Shown in pieces: positions 1 through 7,592 of a stretch of 64,000 nt of DNA. How positions within the stretch are numbered: the stretch's first letter is position 1; every line of letters begins with the position of its first letter. Position numbers and translations under genes: made by a program. The notes beneath the pieces are model-generated. The model was not told the DNA's origin. It searched no databases and worked only from the letters and a program-made list of their open reading frames with translations. The DNA comes from Anaerolentibacter hominis (GTDB taxonomy: Bacteria > Bacillota > Clostridia > Lachnospirales > Lachnospiraceae): assembly GCF_032380675.1 (NCBI RefSeq), contig NZ_JAWDIX010000004.1, positions 1-64,000 of the forward strand. The letters are read 5' to 3'.

Positions 1-531
1 ACCATGAGCATGGGAAGCACGGTATTCGCAAAGGATGTAACCGACAAGAGCACGACAGAAGTGACCAAGGATGGAACCAGCAATGACATGACGTTAAAGG
101 GAACGGTAGGAGAGCCGGGGGCATCCTTAATCAGCGTGGTGCTGCCGTCCAGTATTAACTTCCAGATCGGGACTACAGCAACGGATGGATATTTTGATAA
201 AATTATCTCATCAACAGGAACAATTACGAACAATTCCACAACGAAGGTGAAGATCGAGTTGGCAGAAGTAAGAGACGACGGAAAACTGTTAGATCTGGTA
301 GACCTGGCGCTGGCACCGGATAAACTGGATATAACAGCCGCAATGGACAACAAGTTGTCTGTAGGAATGACAGCCAAACAGCTGGGAGATAACCTGGTAC
401 CAGGAGATAAGCTTAGTCTGAAAGTATATGGACAGGCCAAGACGGCGACAACGGTAGTAACCCCTGGTGACTATAATGTAGTAACCACGTTAAAGGTAAC
501 TGCAGTCCCTGATCCAGTAGAGGCACCGTAA
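1..531 (+). CDS. secreted surface protein, 5' end outside window
   Basis: The reading frame is open to the window edge, so the first ATG at 4 is probably internal. The first visible residues (SMGSTVFA, then KD) look like the end of a signal peptide with an AxA-like cleavage site. The mature part, about 165 residues, is rich in Thr, Val, Lys and Asp and poor in aromatic residues and Cys. It resembles the all-beta, WxL- or camelysin-like secreted proteins of Gram-positive bacteria, with alternating Val/Thr strands and a stretch about removal of 'TNNSTTKVKIEL' type. No sorting signal or membrane helix is seen at the C-terminus (ends DPVEAP), so it is either released or held non-covalently. I do not recognise a specific family. 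A rho-independent terminator follows at 602-627. Confidence 0.6.
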   Translation, partial: TMSMGSTVFAKDVTDKSTTEVTKDGTSNDMTLKGTVGEPGASLISVVLPSSINFQIGTTATDGYFDKIISSTGTITNNSTTKVKIELAEVRDDGKLLDLVDLALAPDKLDITAAMDNKLSVGMTAKQLGDNLVPGDKLSLKVYGQAKTATTVVTPGDYNVVTTLKVTAVPDPVEAP

Positions 532-601
532 CAATACTACATACAAGAAAATTTAGAACCATAAGTATAAAACGAAACATTCTGTGCTTATTGTAAAAAG
601 T

Positions 602-627
602 GAAGGGAGCGTGAAAACGCTCCCTTC
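602..627 (+). terminator. rho-independent terminator after the secreted protein
   Basis: A perfect 10-bp stem (602-611 with 618-627, GAAGGGAGCG) closes a 6-nt loop. The U-tract is poor (TAAAAATAAC), so termination efficiency is uncertain, but position just after the gene and before the tRNA promoter fits. Confidence 0.65.
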
Positions 628-662
628 TAAAAATAACTTTAAAATAGGTTTCACGGAGAACC

Positions 663-691
663 TTGACGAATAAATCACGCATTGTTATAAT
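663..691 (+). promoter_or_regulatory. promoter of tRNA-Cys
   Basis: TTGACG (663-668), a 17-bp spacer and a perfect TATAAT (686-691). Transcription would start near 698, about 50 nt before the mature tRNA. Confidence 0.7.
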
Positions 692-747
692 GAAAAAAAC
701 AGTTTGCCGTAATAAACAGGCTAAGACATACATATAATAGTTAACGT

Positions 748-818
748 GGCGACATAGCCAAGTGGTAAGGCGCGGGTCTGCAACACCCTTATCGCCGGTT
801 CAAATCCGGCTGTCGCCT
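748..818 (+). tRNA. tRNA-Cys (GCA)
   Basis: A 71-nt cloverleaf. The acceptor stem pairs GGCGACA (748-754) with TGTCGCC (811-817), with discriminator U at 818. The T arm GCCGG-TTCAAAT-CCGGC is perfect and the anticodon GCA lies at 780-782. CCA is not encoded. It stands alone behind a strong promoter. Confidence 0.95.
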
Positions 819-919
819 CTATTGAAACAAGTTCAGCTCCCGTATAAATCGGGAGCTGTTCCTTTATCCGGAGTATAGTTATTCTCCTGGCGGAACAGCA
901 GGTAAAGAGGTGAATGAGA

Positions 920-1510
920 ATGTGCGGAAGATATTTTATAGATGAAGAAACAGCGCAAGAGATTGAAGAGATCATTAAAGAGGTGGATGCCAGGTTAAAG
1001 ACAAACTTTGCCAGGAGGGATGTATATCCCAGCAATACCGCGGCTGTTCTGGTGCCAAACCAGGACAAGCTGTCGCTGGACTGGCAGAATTGGGGCTTTC
1101 CGGGGTTTGAGGGGAAGAAGCTGATCATCAATGCCAGGGCCGAGACCGCCATGGATCGAAGGATGTTCCGGGATAATGTGAGGAACCGGCGTTGTGTGAT
1201 ACCGGCCCGAGGATTTTATGAGTGGGATAAGGAGAAGAATAAAGTATCATTTGAACGGACAGATGAGAAGAGCCTGTTTATGGCAGGGTGCTATCAGAGG
1301 TTTGGTGAGGAGAGCCGGTTTGTGATCCTTACCACGGCTGCGAACCCATCTGTCAGCCCTGTCCATGGACGTATGCCTTTGATTTTGGAACGGGAGGCCG
1401 TGACAGACTGGCTTTTTAATGAAGAAAGAACGGAGGAATACCTTCATCGGGAACCCTGCCTTTTGAAACGCCGGATGGATTACTATCAGGAAAGCCTCTT
1501 TGATCTTTAA
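920..1510 (+). CDS. SRAP-family abasic-site DNA-protein crosslink protein (HMCES/YedK-like)
   Basis: This family binds abasic sites in single-stranded DNA and forms a thiazolidine crosslink through the N-terminal Cys exposed when Met1 is removed. The start at 920 is chosen over the ATG at 914 because it gives Met-Cys-Gly-Arg-Tyr, the invariant N-terminus, and because the AGGTG motif is then about 7 nt upstream, not 1. In the 196-residue protein I see Cys2, Asn71 (INARAE), Glu101 (RGFYEW) and His149 (PVHGRM), matching the four active-site residues known from YedK (C2, N75, E105, H160). Length is close to that of E. coli YedK. It is monocistronic behind tRNA-Cys. Known role: shielding abasic sites at replication forks; in this organism the role is inferred. 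Confidence 0.93.
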   Translation: MCGRYFIDEETAQEIEEIIKEVDARLKTNFARRDVYPSNTAAVLVPNQDKLSLDWQNWGFPGFEGKKLIINARAETAMDRRMFRDNVRNRRCVIPARGFYEWDKEKNKVSFERTDEKSLFMAGCYQRFGEESRFVILTTAANPSVSPVHGRMPLILEREAVTDWLFNEERTEEYLHREPCLLKRRMDYYQESLFDL

Positions 1511-1627
1511 TTGGTTTGGGATACACTGGTTTGACACCGTAAGCTTAATCTGCAAAATGCAGGAAAAAAGAGGTGCTGTCTTTTTTTACATTCGTATGAT
1601 AAAATACAGGAAAAAGCGGGTGATCCC

Positions 1628-2584
1628 ATGAAAAGAAAAACAGTGGTGTTTCTGCTCGGCTTTTTTCTATTTGCTTTAACGGGATGCAGCGGAAAAAAGT
1701 GGACAGAGGACATGGTATTTACGTTGAATTATAAGGAACAGCAGATTACAGGAACCTATACCGGGGATATCCGTTCCGGGCTGCCGGATGGGACAGGCAC
1801 CTTTCGGTCGGATGAAACCGCCCCAATGAAACTGGAGTATGAGGGCCAGTGGGAAAAAGGGATGCTAAAAGGTGCCGGCGAGCTGTTTTGCGATCAATTT
1901 CATGTTCATTATGTGGATGCAGACCGGATCGGTACATATGAGGGGCAGGCGGTGGATGGGGTCGCAAGCGGATACGGTACATTCCGGGCCCAGAATAATA
2001 TGTATGACTGGTATACCTACGAAGGAGAATGGGAGAACGATATTTTTAACGGAAAAGGAAAGATGGAGTATGATGACCCATTCTATAAGCTCCGGGAGGG
2101 AACCTATGTAAATGGGGAATTTCTTCCTACGGCAGAAGAATTCTATGCTTGTTACGGAACCTTTGCGCTGCTGGAATTTCATCCCAGTGAGAAGGCAAGA
2201 GAATTTTTAAAAGAACATGAGAACCTGTTCCCCGCAGATACAGAAAAGGAAGCGGCAGACTGTACGGATGAGAAAATCTTGTATCAGGAACTGGCAGCGG
2301 ACCCAGAACAATATGGGGACAAGCTGTTTAGCAGCAGGGAATTTACTGTACTTCAAATAATTGAAGAGACGCCGGTTTGGGGACGGACGATTACGTCCTG
2401 TATCTTTACGGTTCCCGGGGAAGAGGAAACCTTTGCCTACTGTATTTATCTGGATAATCTGGACCATCTGAAAGAGGGGGACACCGTTACCTTCTATGGA
2501 CTGCCTCTGGGAACGACTTCCTACCTGGATCAGAGGGGGGAACGGATTGCTTCCTATATGTTTGCGGGAGTGTGGATAAGTTAA
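1628..2584 (+). CDS. MORN-repeat lipoprotein
   Basis: A 318-residue protein beginning with a lipoprotein signal peptide: charged n-region MKRK, hydrophobic core, and lipobox LTGC with the lipidated Cys at residue 20. Residues about 45-150 contain four MORN-like motifs of the YEGxWxxGxxxGxGxF type (near 45, 72, 101 and 127), known to form beta-hairpin ladders. The C-terminal 120 residues (about 200-318) are a separate, probably beta-rich domain ending FAGVWIS, with a 'TVTFYGLPLGTTSY' stretch that resembles an OB-type barrel; this is a guess. It should sit on the outer face of the membrane. SD-like AAAAGCGGGTG lies before the ATG. Function unknown; MORN repeats are usually for binding or scaffolding. 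It is followed directly by the promoter of the LRR protein gene. Confidence 0.8.
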   Translation: MKRKTVVFLLGFFLFALTGCSGKKWTEDMVFTLNYKEQQITGTYTGDIRSGLPDGTGTFRSDETAPMKLEYEGQWEKGMLKGAGELFCDQFHVHYVDADRIGTYEGQAVDGVASGYGTFRAQNNMYDWYTYEGEWENDIFNGKGKMEYDDPFYKLREGTYVNGEFLPTAEEFYACYGTFALLEFHPSEKAREFLKEHENLFPADTEKEAADCTDEKILYQELAADPEQYGDKLFSSREFTVLQIIEETPVWGRTITSCIFTVPGEEETFAYCIYLDNLDHLKEGDTVTFYGLPLGTTSYLDQRGERIASYMFAGVWIS

Positions 2585-2611
2585 GTTTTTGTTCTATATT
2601 TTGACCTTTTT

Positions 2612-2639
2612 TTGACAAGTTACGATTATAAGATGATAA
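2612..2639 (+). promoter_or_regulatory. candidate promoter of the LRR surface protein
   Basis: TTGACA (2612-2617), 16-bp spacer, TGATAA (2634-2639). The -35 is perfect and the -10 weak; a second, overlapping TTGACC at 2601 is also possible. Confidence 0.4.
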
Positions 2640-2718
2640 AAAGGTCATAGGCCTTGCGGGAGCGTGTGATAATAGTTAACTGGTGATGCTTATACGGCAG
2701 AAAGGATTGAGCGTCAGA

Positions 2719-5250
2719 ATGGATATTGAGGTTGAAAAGGGTAAGAGAGAAAATAGATTCTGGCTCAGGGCAGCTTTTCTATGTGTGCTGGCCTTGAGTT
2801 TTATCGTAATTGGAGACAGAGCGTCCCGTGTTTACGCAGCAGAAGCTGACAGAGCAGAATTTATTATTGAAAAAGGTGTTTTAAAAGAGTATAACGGCGA
2901 AAAGACATCGGTTACGATTCCATCGGGCGTTACCAGAATCGAAGCCTGGGCATTTCGGGATAATAAACAAATTACGAAGGTGACCATACCGGGTTCTGTG
3001 AAGGAAATCGGCACGGGTGCATTTTACGGCTGCACGAAGTTAAAAGAAACCGCGGTGAAAAGCGGAGTTGAAAAGATCGGCGCGCAGGCATTTTATGGGT
3101 GCACGGCACTGAGCAAAATATCCCTGCCAAAGAGTATCAGCAAGGTAGAGGAAAATGCATTTGCAAAGACAAAGTGGATGAACGGCTGCAAGGACAATTT
3201 TGTTATTCTCGGCGGCCGGATTCTGCTTGCCTATCAGGGAAAGGGGAGTGTGGTAACAATCCCGTCCAAGGTAGAGGTGATCGGCGAAAAGGCCTTTGCA
3301 TATAATAAAAACCTGAAAAAAGTGACGATTACAAAAAATGTGAAGACAGTAGGAACCTTTGCGTTTTACGGCTGCCCGAAGCTGCAGACTGTAACCATGC
3401 AGTCCGGAGTGCGGAAACTGGAATTTGGAGCTTTCTATGATTGCAGGAAACTATCAGGCATAACCATTCCTAAGACAGTTACCTCGATTGCCCAGGATGT
3501 GTTCTATAATACAAAGTGGCTGAAAGAAAGCAAAAAGGAATTCCTTGTAGCTGGAAATGGGATTCTGATCAAATATAATGGTAAGGGCGGGAAAGTTACG
3601 ATCCCTTCTACGGTAAAGAGTATTTATCAGGATGCTTTTTTGGGAAATGAGAAAATTACTGAGGTAAAAATTCCAAAGAGCGTGAAATTAATTGGAGAAA
3701 ATGCATTTGCCAATTGCAAAAAGCTGAAAAAGGTAACGTTGAGCGAAGGGCTGACAACCATTGACCGATATGCCTTTATGGGATGCGAAAAGCTGGAGAA
3801 AATCACAATACCGGCAAGCGTCAGGACGATTGACAACGAGGCGTTTTGTTATTGCACCGGCCTGAGGACAGTGACGATAAAATCCGGAAGCAAGTTAAAA
3901 ACCCTGGGAAAGGGGGCCTTTAAGAGCTGCCGTGCGTTGGAGAAGATTGTTCTTCCCGACGGGATTAAGAAAATAGAAGATGAAACCTTCATGAACTGCA
4001 CCAGTTTAAAAACAGCGGTACTTCCCAAATCAGTAGTCAGCCTTGGGACGAGTGCCTTCATGAACTGCAGCGAACTGGTTCAGGTAAGTCTCCCTGAAAA
4101 ACTGGAAGCTATTGGTTCAGCCAGCTTTTATCTTTGTGTCAAGCTGGAATCCATTATTTTGCCGGAGAGTATCCGGACAATCGGCGGCAGCGCTTTCGGC
4201 GGCTGTGCTTCCCTGAAAAAAGTGATACTTCCTGCCGGACTTAAAGTGATAGAAACTGAATTATTTTTGAACTGTACCGGCTTGACGCAGGTAAGCGTGC
4301 CGGATTCGGTGACGGAGATAAAAGACCGGGCATTTAAGGGCTGTACACAGCTGGAAGTAATAGAGGGCATGAAGGGAGTACAGACAGTCGGGGAATACAT
4401 TCTGGATGGAACGGCTTATCTGGAAAACTATCCGGACCGGTTCCTGATGATCAATCATGTGCTGACGGCCTATACGGGCAAAGACCGTAGCGTCTCTATT
4501 CCCTATGGTGTGGAGCGGATAGCGCCGTATGCGTTCTACGATAATGACACTTTGATTTATGTTGTCATTCCTTCTACAGTGCGTGAGATCGGGATGCATG
4601 CATTTGAGAAGTGTTCCGTCCTGGAAAGTGTGACGATTGAAAACGGTACGGAAGAAATCGGGACATATGCCTTTTTTGAAGCGGAAAAGCTGCGCAGTGT
4701 GAAGCTGCCCGACAGTGTAAAGTCCGTGGGCGGCAGAGCCTTTGCTTCCTGCGCGAGTCTGGAACAGGTTGTTCTTCCTGCCGGTGAGGTGGATTATGGC
4801 TACAACCCGTTTGAAGGAACAAAATGGGTGGAAAAGTACAGCTCAGATTTTGTTACGGCGCCAGACGGCACACTGCTGGTCTACAAGGGTACGGATAAGA
4901 AAGTAGTGATTCCGGAGACGGTAACCAGAATTGCGTCGGAAGTATTTGCCGACTCCCAGATCGAAGAAATTATCATACCGGGAACGGTGAAAACCATAGA
5001 GGACCGGGCTTTCTTCTTCTCATCGGTGGCAAAGGTGACGATGGAGGAGGGGACAGAGAAAATCGGTGACTACGCCTTTGCAGACTGCCATCTGCTGAAA
5101 GAGATTACACTGCCCTCCAGCCTGAAGCAGTATGGAAAGGGAGTTTTCAGCTGTGAGGAAGAGCTTGCCGGCGTCACTGCAATCTGCAGGAAGGGGACTG
5201 TGGCAGCGGAGCTGGCAGAGTTCTGGGATTTTAAAATTGTGGAGCCATAA
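2719..5250 (+). CDS. BspA-like leucine-rich-repeat surface protein
   Basis: A secreted protein of about 843 residues made almost entirely of LRR_5/BspA-type repeats of about 23 residues (pattern IPxxVxxIGxxAFxxCxxLxxV). At least 25 repeats are visible. They are interrupted three or four times by an insert of the form 'TKWxxxxxxxFLxxxGxLLxYxGKxxxVxIP', which recurs near DNA positions 3175, 3510, 4410 and 4830 and marks larger super-repeats. The N-terminus has a basic stretch, a hydrophobic core and VYAAEA for signal peptidase. There is no LPxTG motif, cell-wall binding domain or C-terminal helix, so attachment is unclear. Starts at 2683 (GTG), 2686 and 2719 are possible; 2719 gives the most compact signal peptide, but its AAAGGA is 12 nt away. 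BspA-like proteins in other bacteria bind host fibronectin or fibrinogen; here the ligand is unknown. Confidence 0.87.
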   Translation: MDIEVEKGKRENRFWLRAAFLCVLALSFIVIGDRASRVYAAEADRAEFIIEKGVLKEYNGEKTSVTIPSGVTRIEAWAFRDNKQITKVTIPGSVKEIGTGAFYGCTKLKETAVKSGVEKIGAQAFYGCTALSKISLPKSISKVEENAFAKTKWMNGCKDNFVILGGRILLAYQGKGSVVTIPSKVEVIGEKAFAYNKNLKKVTITKNVKTVGTFAFYGCPKLQTVTMQSGVRKLEFGAFYDCRKLSGITIPKTVTSIAQDVFYNTKWLKESKKEFLVAGNGILIKYNGKGGKVTIPSTVKSIYQDAFLGNEKITEVKIPKSVKLIGENAFANCKKLKKVTLSEGLTTIDRYAFMGCEKLEKITIPASVRTIDNEAFCYCTGLRTVTIKSGSKLKTLGKGAFKSCRALEKIVLPDGIKKIEDETFMNCTSLKTAVLPKSVVSLGTSAFMNCSELVQVSLPEKLEAIGSASFYLCVKLESIILPESIRTIGGSAFGGCASLKKVILPAGLKVIETELFLNCTGLTQVSVPDSVTEIKDRAFKGCTQLEVIEGMKGVQTVGEYILDGTAYLENYPDRFLMINHVLTAYTGKDRSVSIPYGVERIAPYAFYDNDTLIYVVIPSTVREIGMHAFEKCSVLESVTIENGTEEIGTYAFFEAEKLRSVKLPDSVKSVGGRAFASCASLEQVVLPAGEVDYGYNPFEGTKWVEKYSSDFVTAPDGTLLVYKGTDKKVVIPETVTRIASEVFADSQIEEIIIPGTVKTIEDRAFFFSSVAKVTMEEGTEKIGDYAFADCHLLKEITLPSSLKQYGKGVFSCEEELAGVTAICRKGTVAAELAEFWDFKIVEP

Positions 5251-5269
5251 TATTTAAATGAAACGTGAT

Positions 5270-5303
5270 AAGAGGGCCGGGGGGATTTTGCCGCGGCCCT
5301 CTT
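5270..5303 (+). terminator. rho-independent terminator of the LRR gene
   Basis: A 10-bp stem AAGAGGGCCG (5270-5279) with CGGCCCTCTT (5294-5303), loop GC-rich, followed by GCTATAG. The U-run is short. Confidence 0.7.
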
Positions 5304-5372
5304 GCTATAGAAAAATCTGTATGGCGGTAAATATTGAGGTGAACGGGACAATGAGGAGGTTTTAGACTAACG

Positions 5373-5522
5373 ATGCAGAAGATGGATTGCCCCTGTAAAC
5401 GGGTGAAGTGTAAAAGGTTTGGAAAATGCGACGAGTGCAGAGAACATCATGAGGGGAAAAGGCTTCCGCCTTACTGTGAACAGAAAACGAAAAAAAGAGA
5501 AAAGGAAGGAAAGGAAAAGTAA
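5373..5522 (+). CDS. small Cys-rich protein, 49 residues
   Basis: A short gene with a clear AGGAGG (5354-5359), 13 nt before the ATG. The 49-residue product has CPC and KCKRFGKCDEC motifs plus one more Cys (PPYCE), giving six Cys and two adjacent His, then a lysine/glutamate-rich tail. The CxC...C...CxxC pattern suggests a small zinc-binding or metal-thiolate protein; Cys spacing does not match a domain I can name. It ends one base before the ATG of the tyrosine phosphatase (stop 5520-5522, start 5524), so the two are probably translationally coupled and co-expressed. Coding character is supported by the ribosome binding site, tight coupling and conserved-looking Cys pairs. The basic tail could bind nucleic acid, but that is speculation. 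Confidence 0.7.
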   Translation: MQKMDCPCKRVKCKRFGKCDECREHHEGKRLPPYCEQKTKKREKEGKEK

Positions 5523-5523
5523 A

Positions 5524-6261
5524 ATGATAAAAAACTACCGAAGGCTGCCGCTTACCAATGCTTATAATGTGAGAGATATGGGAGGTTACCCCTGCCGGGA
5601 AGGAATGACCCGTTATCATAGGCTATACCGGGCGGACAGTCCCCATATGCTGTCGGAGGATGAATGGAAACTGCTTTTCTCCTGTGGGGTCAGATCGGTG
5701 ATTGATCTGAGGTCTTACGGCGAACGGCAGGTGCAGTGCTATGAAACTGCCGGGACAGGGATCAGAGTTATCTCATTGCCTATGCAGAAAGAAGATATGG
5801 ATTTTAAAAACATGGACCGCTATCTGGCGGAGAGTGGTTTTATGCACAGTATGATGGAGGGCTACACCAATATTTTATCTAAGAATAAGGAACGTATAGC
5901 AGAAATCTTAAATTGCGTGTGCGGGTGCCTGCCAGAGGGAGCAGTCCTGTTCCACTGTACGGCGGGAAAGGACCGTACCGGTATACTGGCAGCCCTGGTT
6001 TATCTTCTCTGCGGTGTGGAATCGGCGGATATTGTGGCGGATTACCAGGTGAGCGTGACCTATAATCAGAGGAACCTGCAAAATAAAATGCTGGGGAAAG
6101 GGCCTGCGGACCTGCTGGACTCCAGGGCGGAAACCATGTGGGAGCTGCTCGGGTACATAGAGGAACAGCAGGTGATAGAAAGCTTGTATAAAAATGGTCT
6201 GAATCCAGAATGTGGGGAGATACTTACTCATTATTTTGTCGAGAAAGAGCACGCTGATTGA
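5524..6261 (+). CDS. tyrosine/dual-specificity protein phosphatase (Y_phosphatase3-like)
   Basis: A 245-residue cytoplasmic protein with the N-terminal NVRDMGGYP motif typical of the LipA/Y_phosphatase3 group and the catalytic P-loop HCTAGKDRTG, nucleophile Cys145 and Arg151. The aspartate/lysine inside the loop (GKDRTG) is characteristic of this group, some members of which also hydrolyse phosphoinositides. The start at 5524 is chosen because the preceding Cys-rich gene ends at 5522; the longer frame from 5419 would add a lysine-rich extension that simply overlaps that gene. SD is the AAGGAAAGGAAAAG stretch within the end of the upstream gene. The substrate is unknown. Members in Firmicutes act in dephosphorylation of tyrosine-phosphorylated proteins. 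Confidence 0.87.
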   Translation: MIKNYRRLPLTNAYNVRDMGGYPCREGMTRYHRLYRADSPHMLSEDEWKLLFSCGVRSVIDLRSYGERQVQCYETAGTGIRVISLPMQKEDMDFKNMDRYLAESGFMHSMMEGYTNILSKNKERIAEILNCVCGCLPEGAVLFHCTAGKDRTGILAALVYLLCGVESADIVADYQVSVTYNQRNLQNKMLGKGPADLLDSRAETMWELLGYIEEQQVIESLYKNGLNPECGEILTHYFVEKEHAD

Positions 6262-6371
6262 GGATAATGCAGAAAACCCGTAAAATACCATGGCTGAGGC
6301 GAGTATTCCCTTGTCCATCGACTAGCATCGGTGCAGATAAAAAAGTGAGCCCGCAGCCGTAAAATGGATGA

Positions 6372-6406
6372 ACAACTTGTAGAGAGAAGCATACAAGTTG
6401 TAAAAT
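6372..6406 (+). promoter_or_regulatory. promoter and palindromic operator upstream of araR
   Basis: An exact 10-bp inverted repeat, ACAACTTGTA (6372-6381) and TACAAGTTGT (6392-6401), separated by 10 bp. It overlaps a promoter with TTGTAG (6378-6383), 17-bp spacer and TAAAAT (6401-6406). Half-sites containing CTTGTA/TACAAG resemble the TTGTAC/GTACAA half-sites of Bacillus AraR operators. Position over both promoter boxes predicts autorepression. Confidence 0.6.
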
Positions 6407-6443
6407 GGAAAAAAGGCCCATAGATGATGGAGAAAAGTTTGAT

Positions 6444-7577
6444 ATGACAAATGAAAAAGGAAAGACAAAGTATTTTTCTCTGATGGAGCAGCTGAAAGAG
6501 GATATTACTTCGGGGAAAATTAAGCCGGGAGAGAAGCTGCCCTCGGAGAACGAGCTTTCCGACCGGTATCACTTAAGCCGTCATACGGTTCGCAAGGCGC
6601 TTGCCATACTGATTAATGAGGGATATGTGGTGGCAGAACACGGGCGGGGAACGTTCTGTTCCGAGCGGATGCGCCATATGAAGCAGTCCCGCAATATCGC
6701 GGTCATTACCACATATCTTTCTGATTACATATTTCCCCGGCTGATCCAGGGGATTGACCGGGTGCTGACGGCGAACGGATACAGTATCATTTTAAAAAAT
6801 ACCGGGAACAGCCGGACAAATGAGGCCAGGGCGCTGGAAGACATTTTGACAAAGGATATTGATGGACTTATCATCGAGCCCAGCAAAAGCCAGATTTTAT
6901 GCCGCCATATGAACTTGTATGGACTTCTGGATGAATATGAGATTCCCTATATCTTTATTCAGGGCTTTTATCCCCAGATGGAGGAAAAGCCCCATATCCT
7001 GATGGATGACTGCCGGGGCGGCTATCTGGTTACAAAATACCTTCTGGATACAGGGCATAAGAAGATCGCGGGTATCTTTAAAGCGGACGACAGTCAGGGG
7101 AGCGAGCGGCACAAGGGATACGTGCAGGCCATTCAGGAAGCGGGAATCCCCTATGATCCGGATATGGTAGTCTGGTTTCACACGGAGGACCGGAGAACCA
7201 AACCGGCCCTGATGGCTGTGCGGATGGCGGAGCAGGGCAGATTGCCGGACGGATTTGTCTGCTATAATGATCAGATTGCCCTGGAGGTTATAAAGGCCCT
7301 GAGGGAAAAGCGGGTTCGCATACCGGAGGATGTATCGGTGACAGGGTATGATAATTCTGCAATTTCGGAGAATGGGATTATCAATCTGACTACCATCGTC
7401 CACCCGCAGGAAAGACTGGGAGAGATGGCTGCCGAGTTATTGCTGGAACAGATGAATCATATCCCGCTGGAACAGAGCAGGGTGGAGAGAATGATTCAGC
7501 CGGAATTAATTGTGAGGGATTCCACGCGGATACGGAATGAAGCCCGCGGGCAGGAAGCTGCCGGGGATATAATATAA
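6444..7577 (+). CDS. araR: arabinose-responsive GntR/LacI-type repressor
   Basis: A 377-residue fusion of an N-terminal GntR winged helix (about residues 5-75, motif GEKLPSENELSDRYHLSRHTVRKAL, given here only as the GntR signature) and a C-terminal LacI/periplasmic-binding-type sensor (about 90-370, ending in IVHPQERLGEMAAELLLEQM-type sequence). This architecture is that of AraR, which represses arabinose genes until L-arabinose binds. The ATG at 6405 lies inside the predicted -10 box, so I prefer the start at 6444, with TGGAGA 10 nt upstream. araB follows 15 nt downstream and araD after that, so the three form one operon. No arabinose isomerase or transporter is in the window, so the rest of the regulon must be elsewhere. 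Confidence 0.9.
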   Translation: MTNEKGKTKYFSLMEQLKEDITSGKIKPGEKLPSENELSDRYHLSRHTVRKALAILINEGYVVAEHGRGTFCSERMRHMKQSRNIAVITTYLSDYIFPRLIQGIDRVLTANGYSIILKNTGNSRTNEARALEDILTKDIDGLIIEPSKSQILCRHMNLYGLLDEYEIPYIFIQGFYPQMEEKPHILMDDCRGGYLVTKYLLDTGHKKIAGIFKADDSQGSERHKGYVQAIQEAGIPYDPDMVVWFHTEDRRTKPALMAVRMAEQGRLPDGFVCYNDQIALEVIKALREKRVRIPEDVSVTGYDNSAISENGIINLTTIVHPQERLGEMAAELLLEQMNHIPLEQSRVERMIQPELIVRDSTRIRNEARGQEAAGDII

Positions 7578-7592
7578 AGGAGAATGAGCGGA

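Noticed and set aside
721..1152. Minus-strand frame of 143 codons over the tRNA-Cys and the start of the SRAP gene
   Set aside because: It runs antisense to a clear tRNA and to a well-recognised protein; no ribosome binding site or family features.
2832..5250. Repeated DNA inside the LRR gene that resembles a tandem array
   Set aside because: It is due to the repeated codons for leucine-rich repeats of 23 residues; spacing and divergence are those of a coding repeat, not CRISPR.
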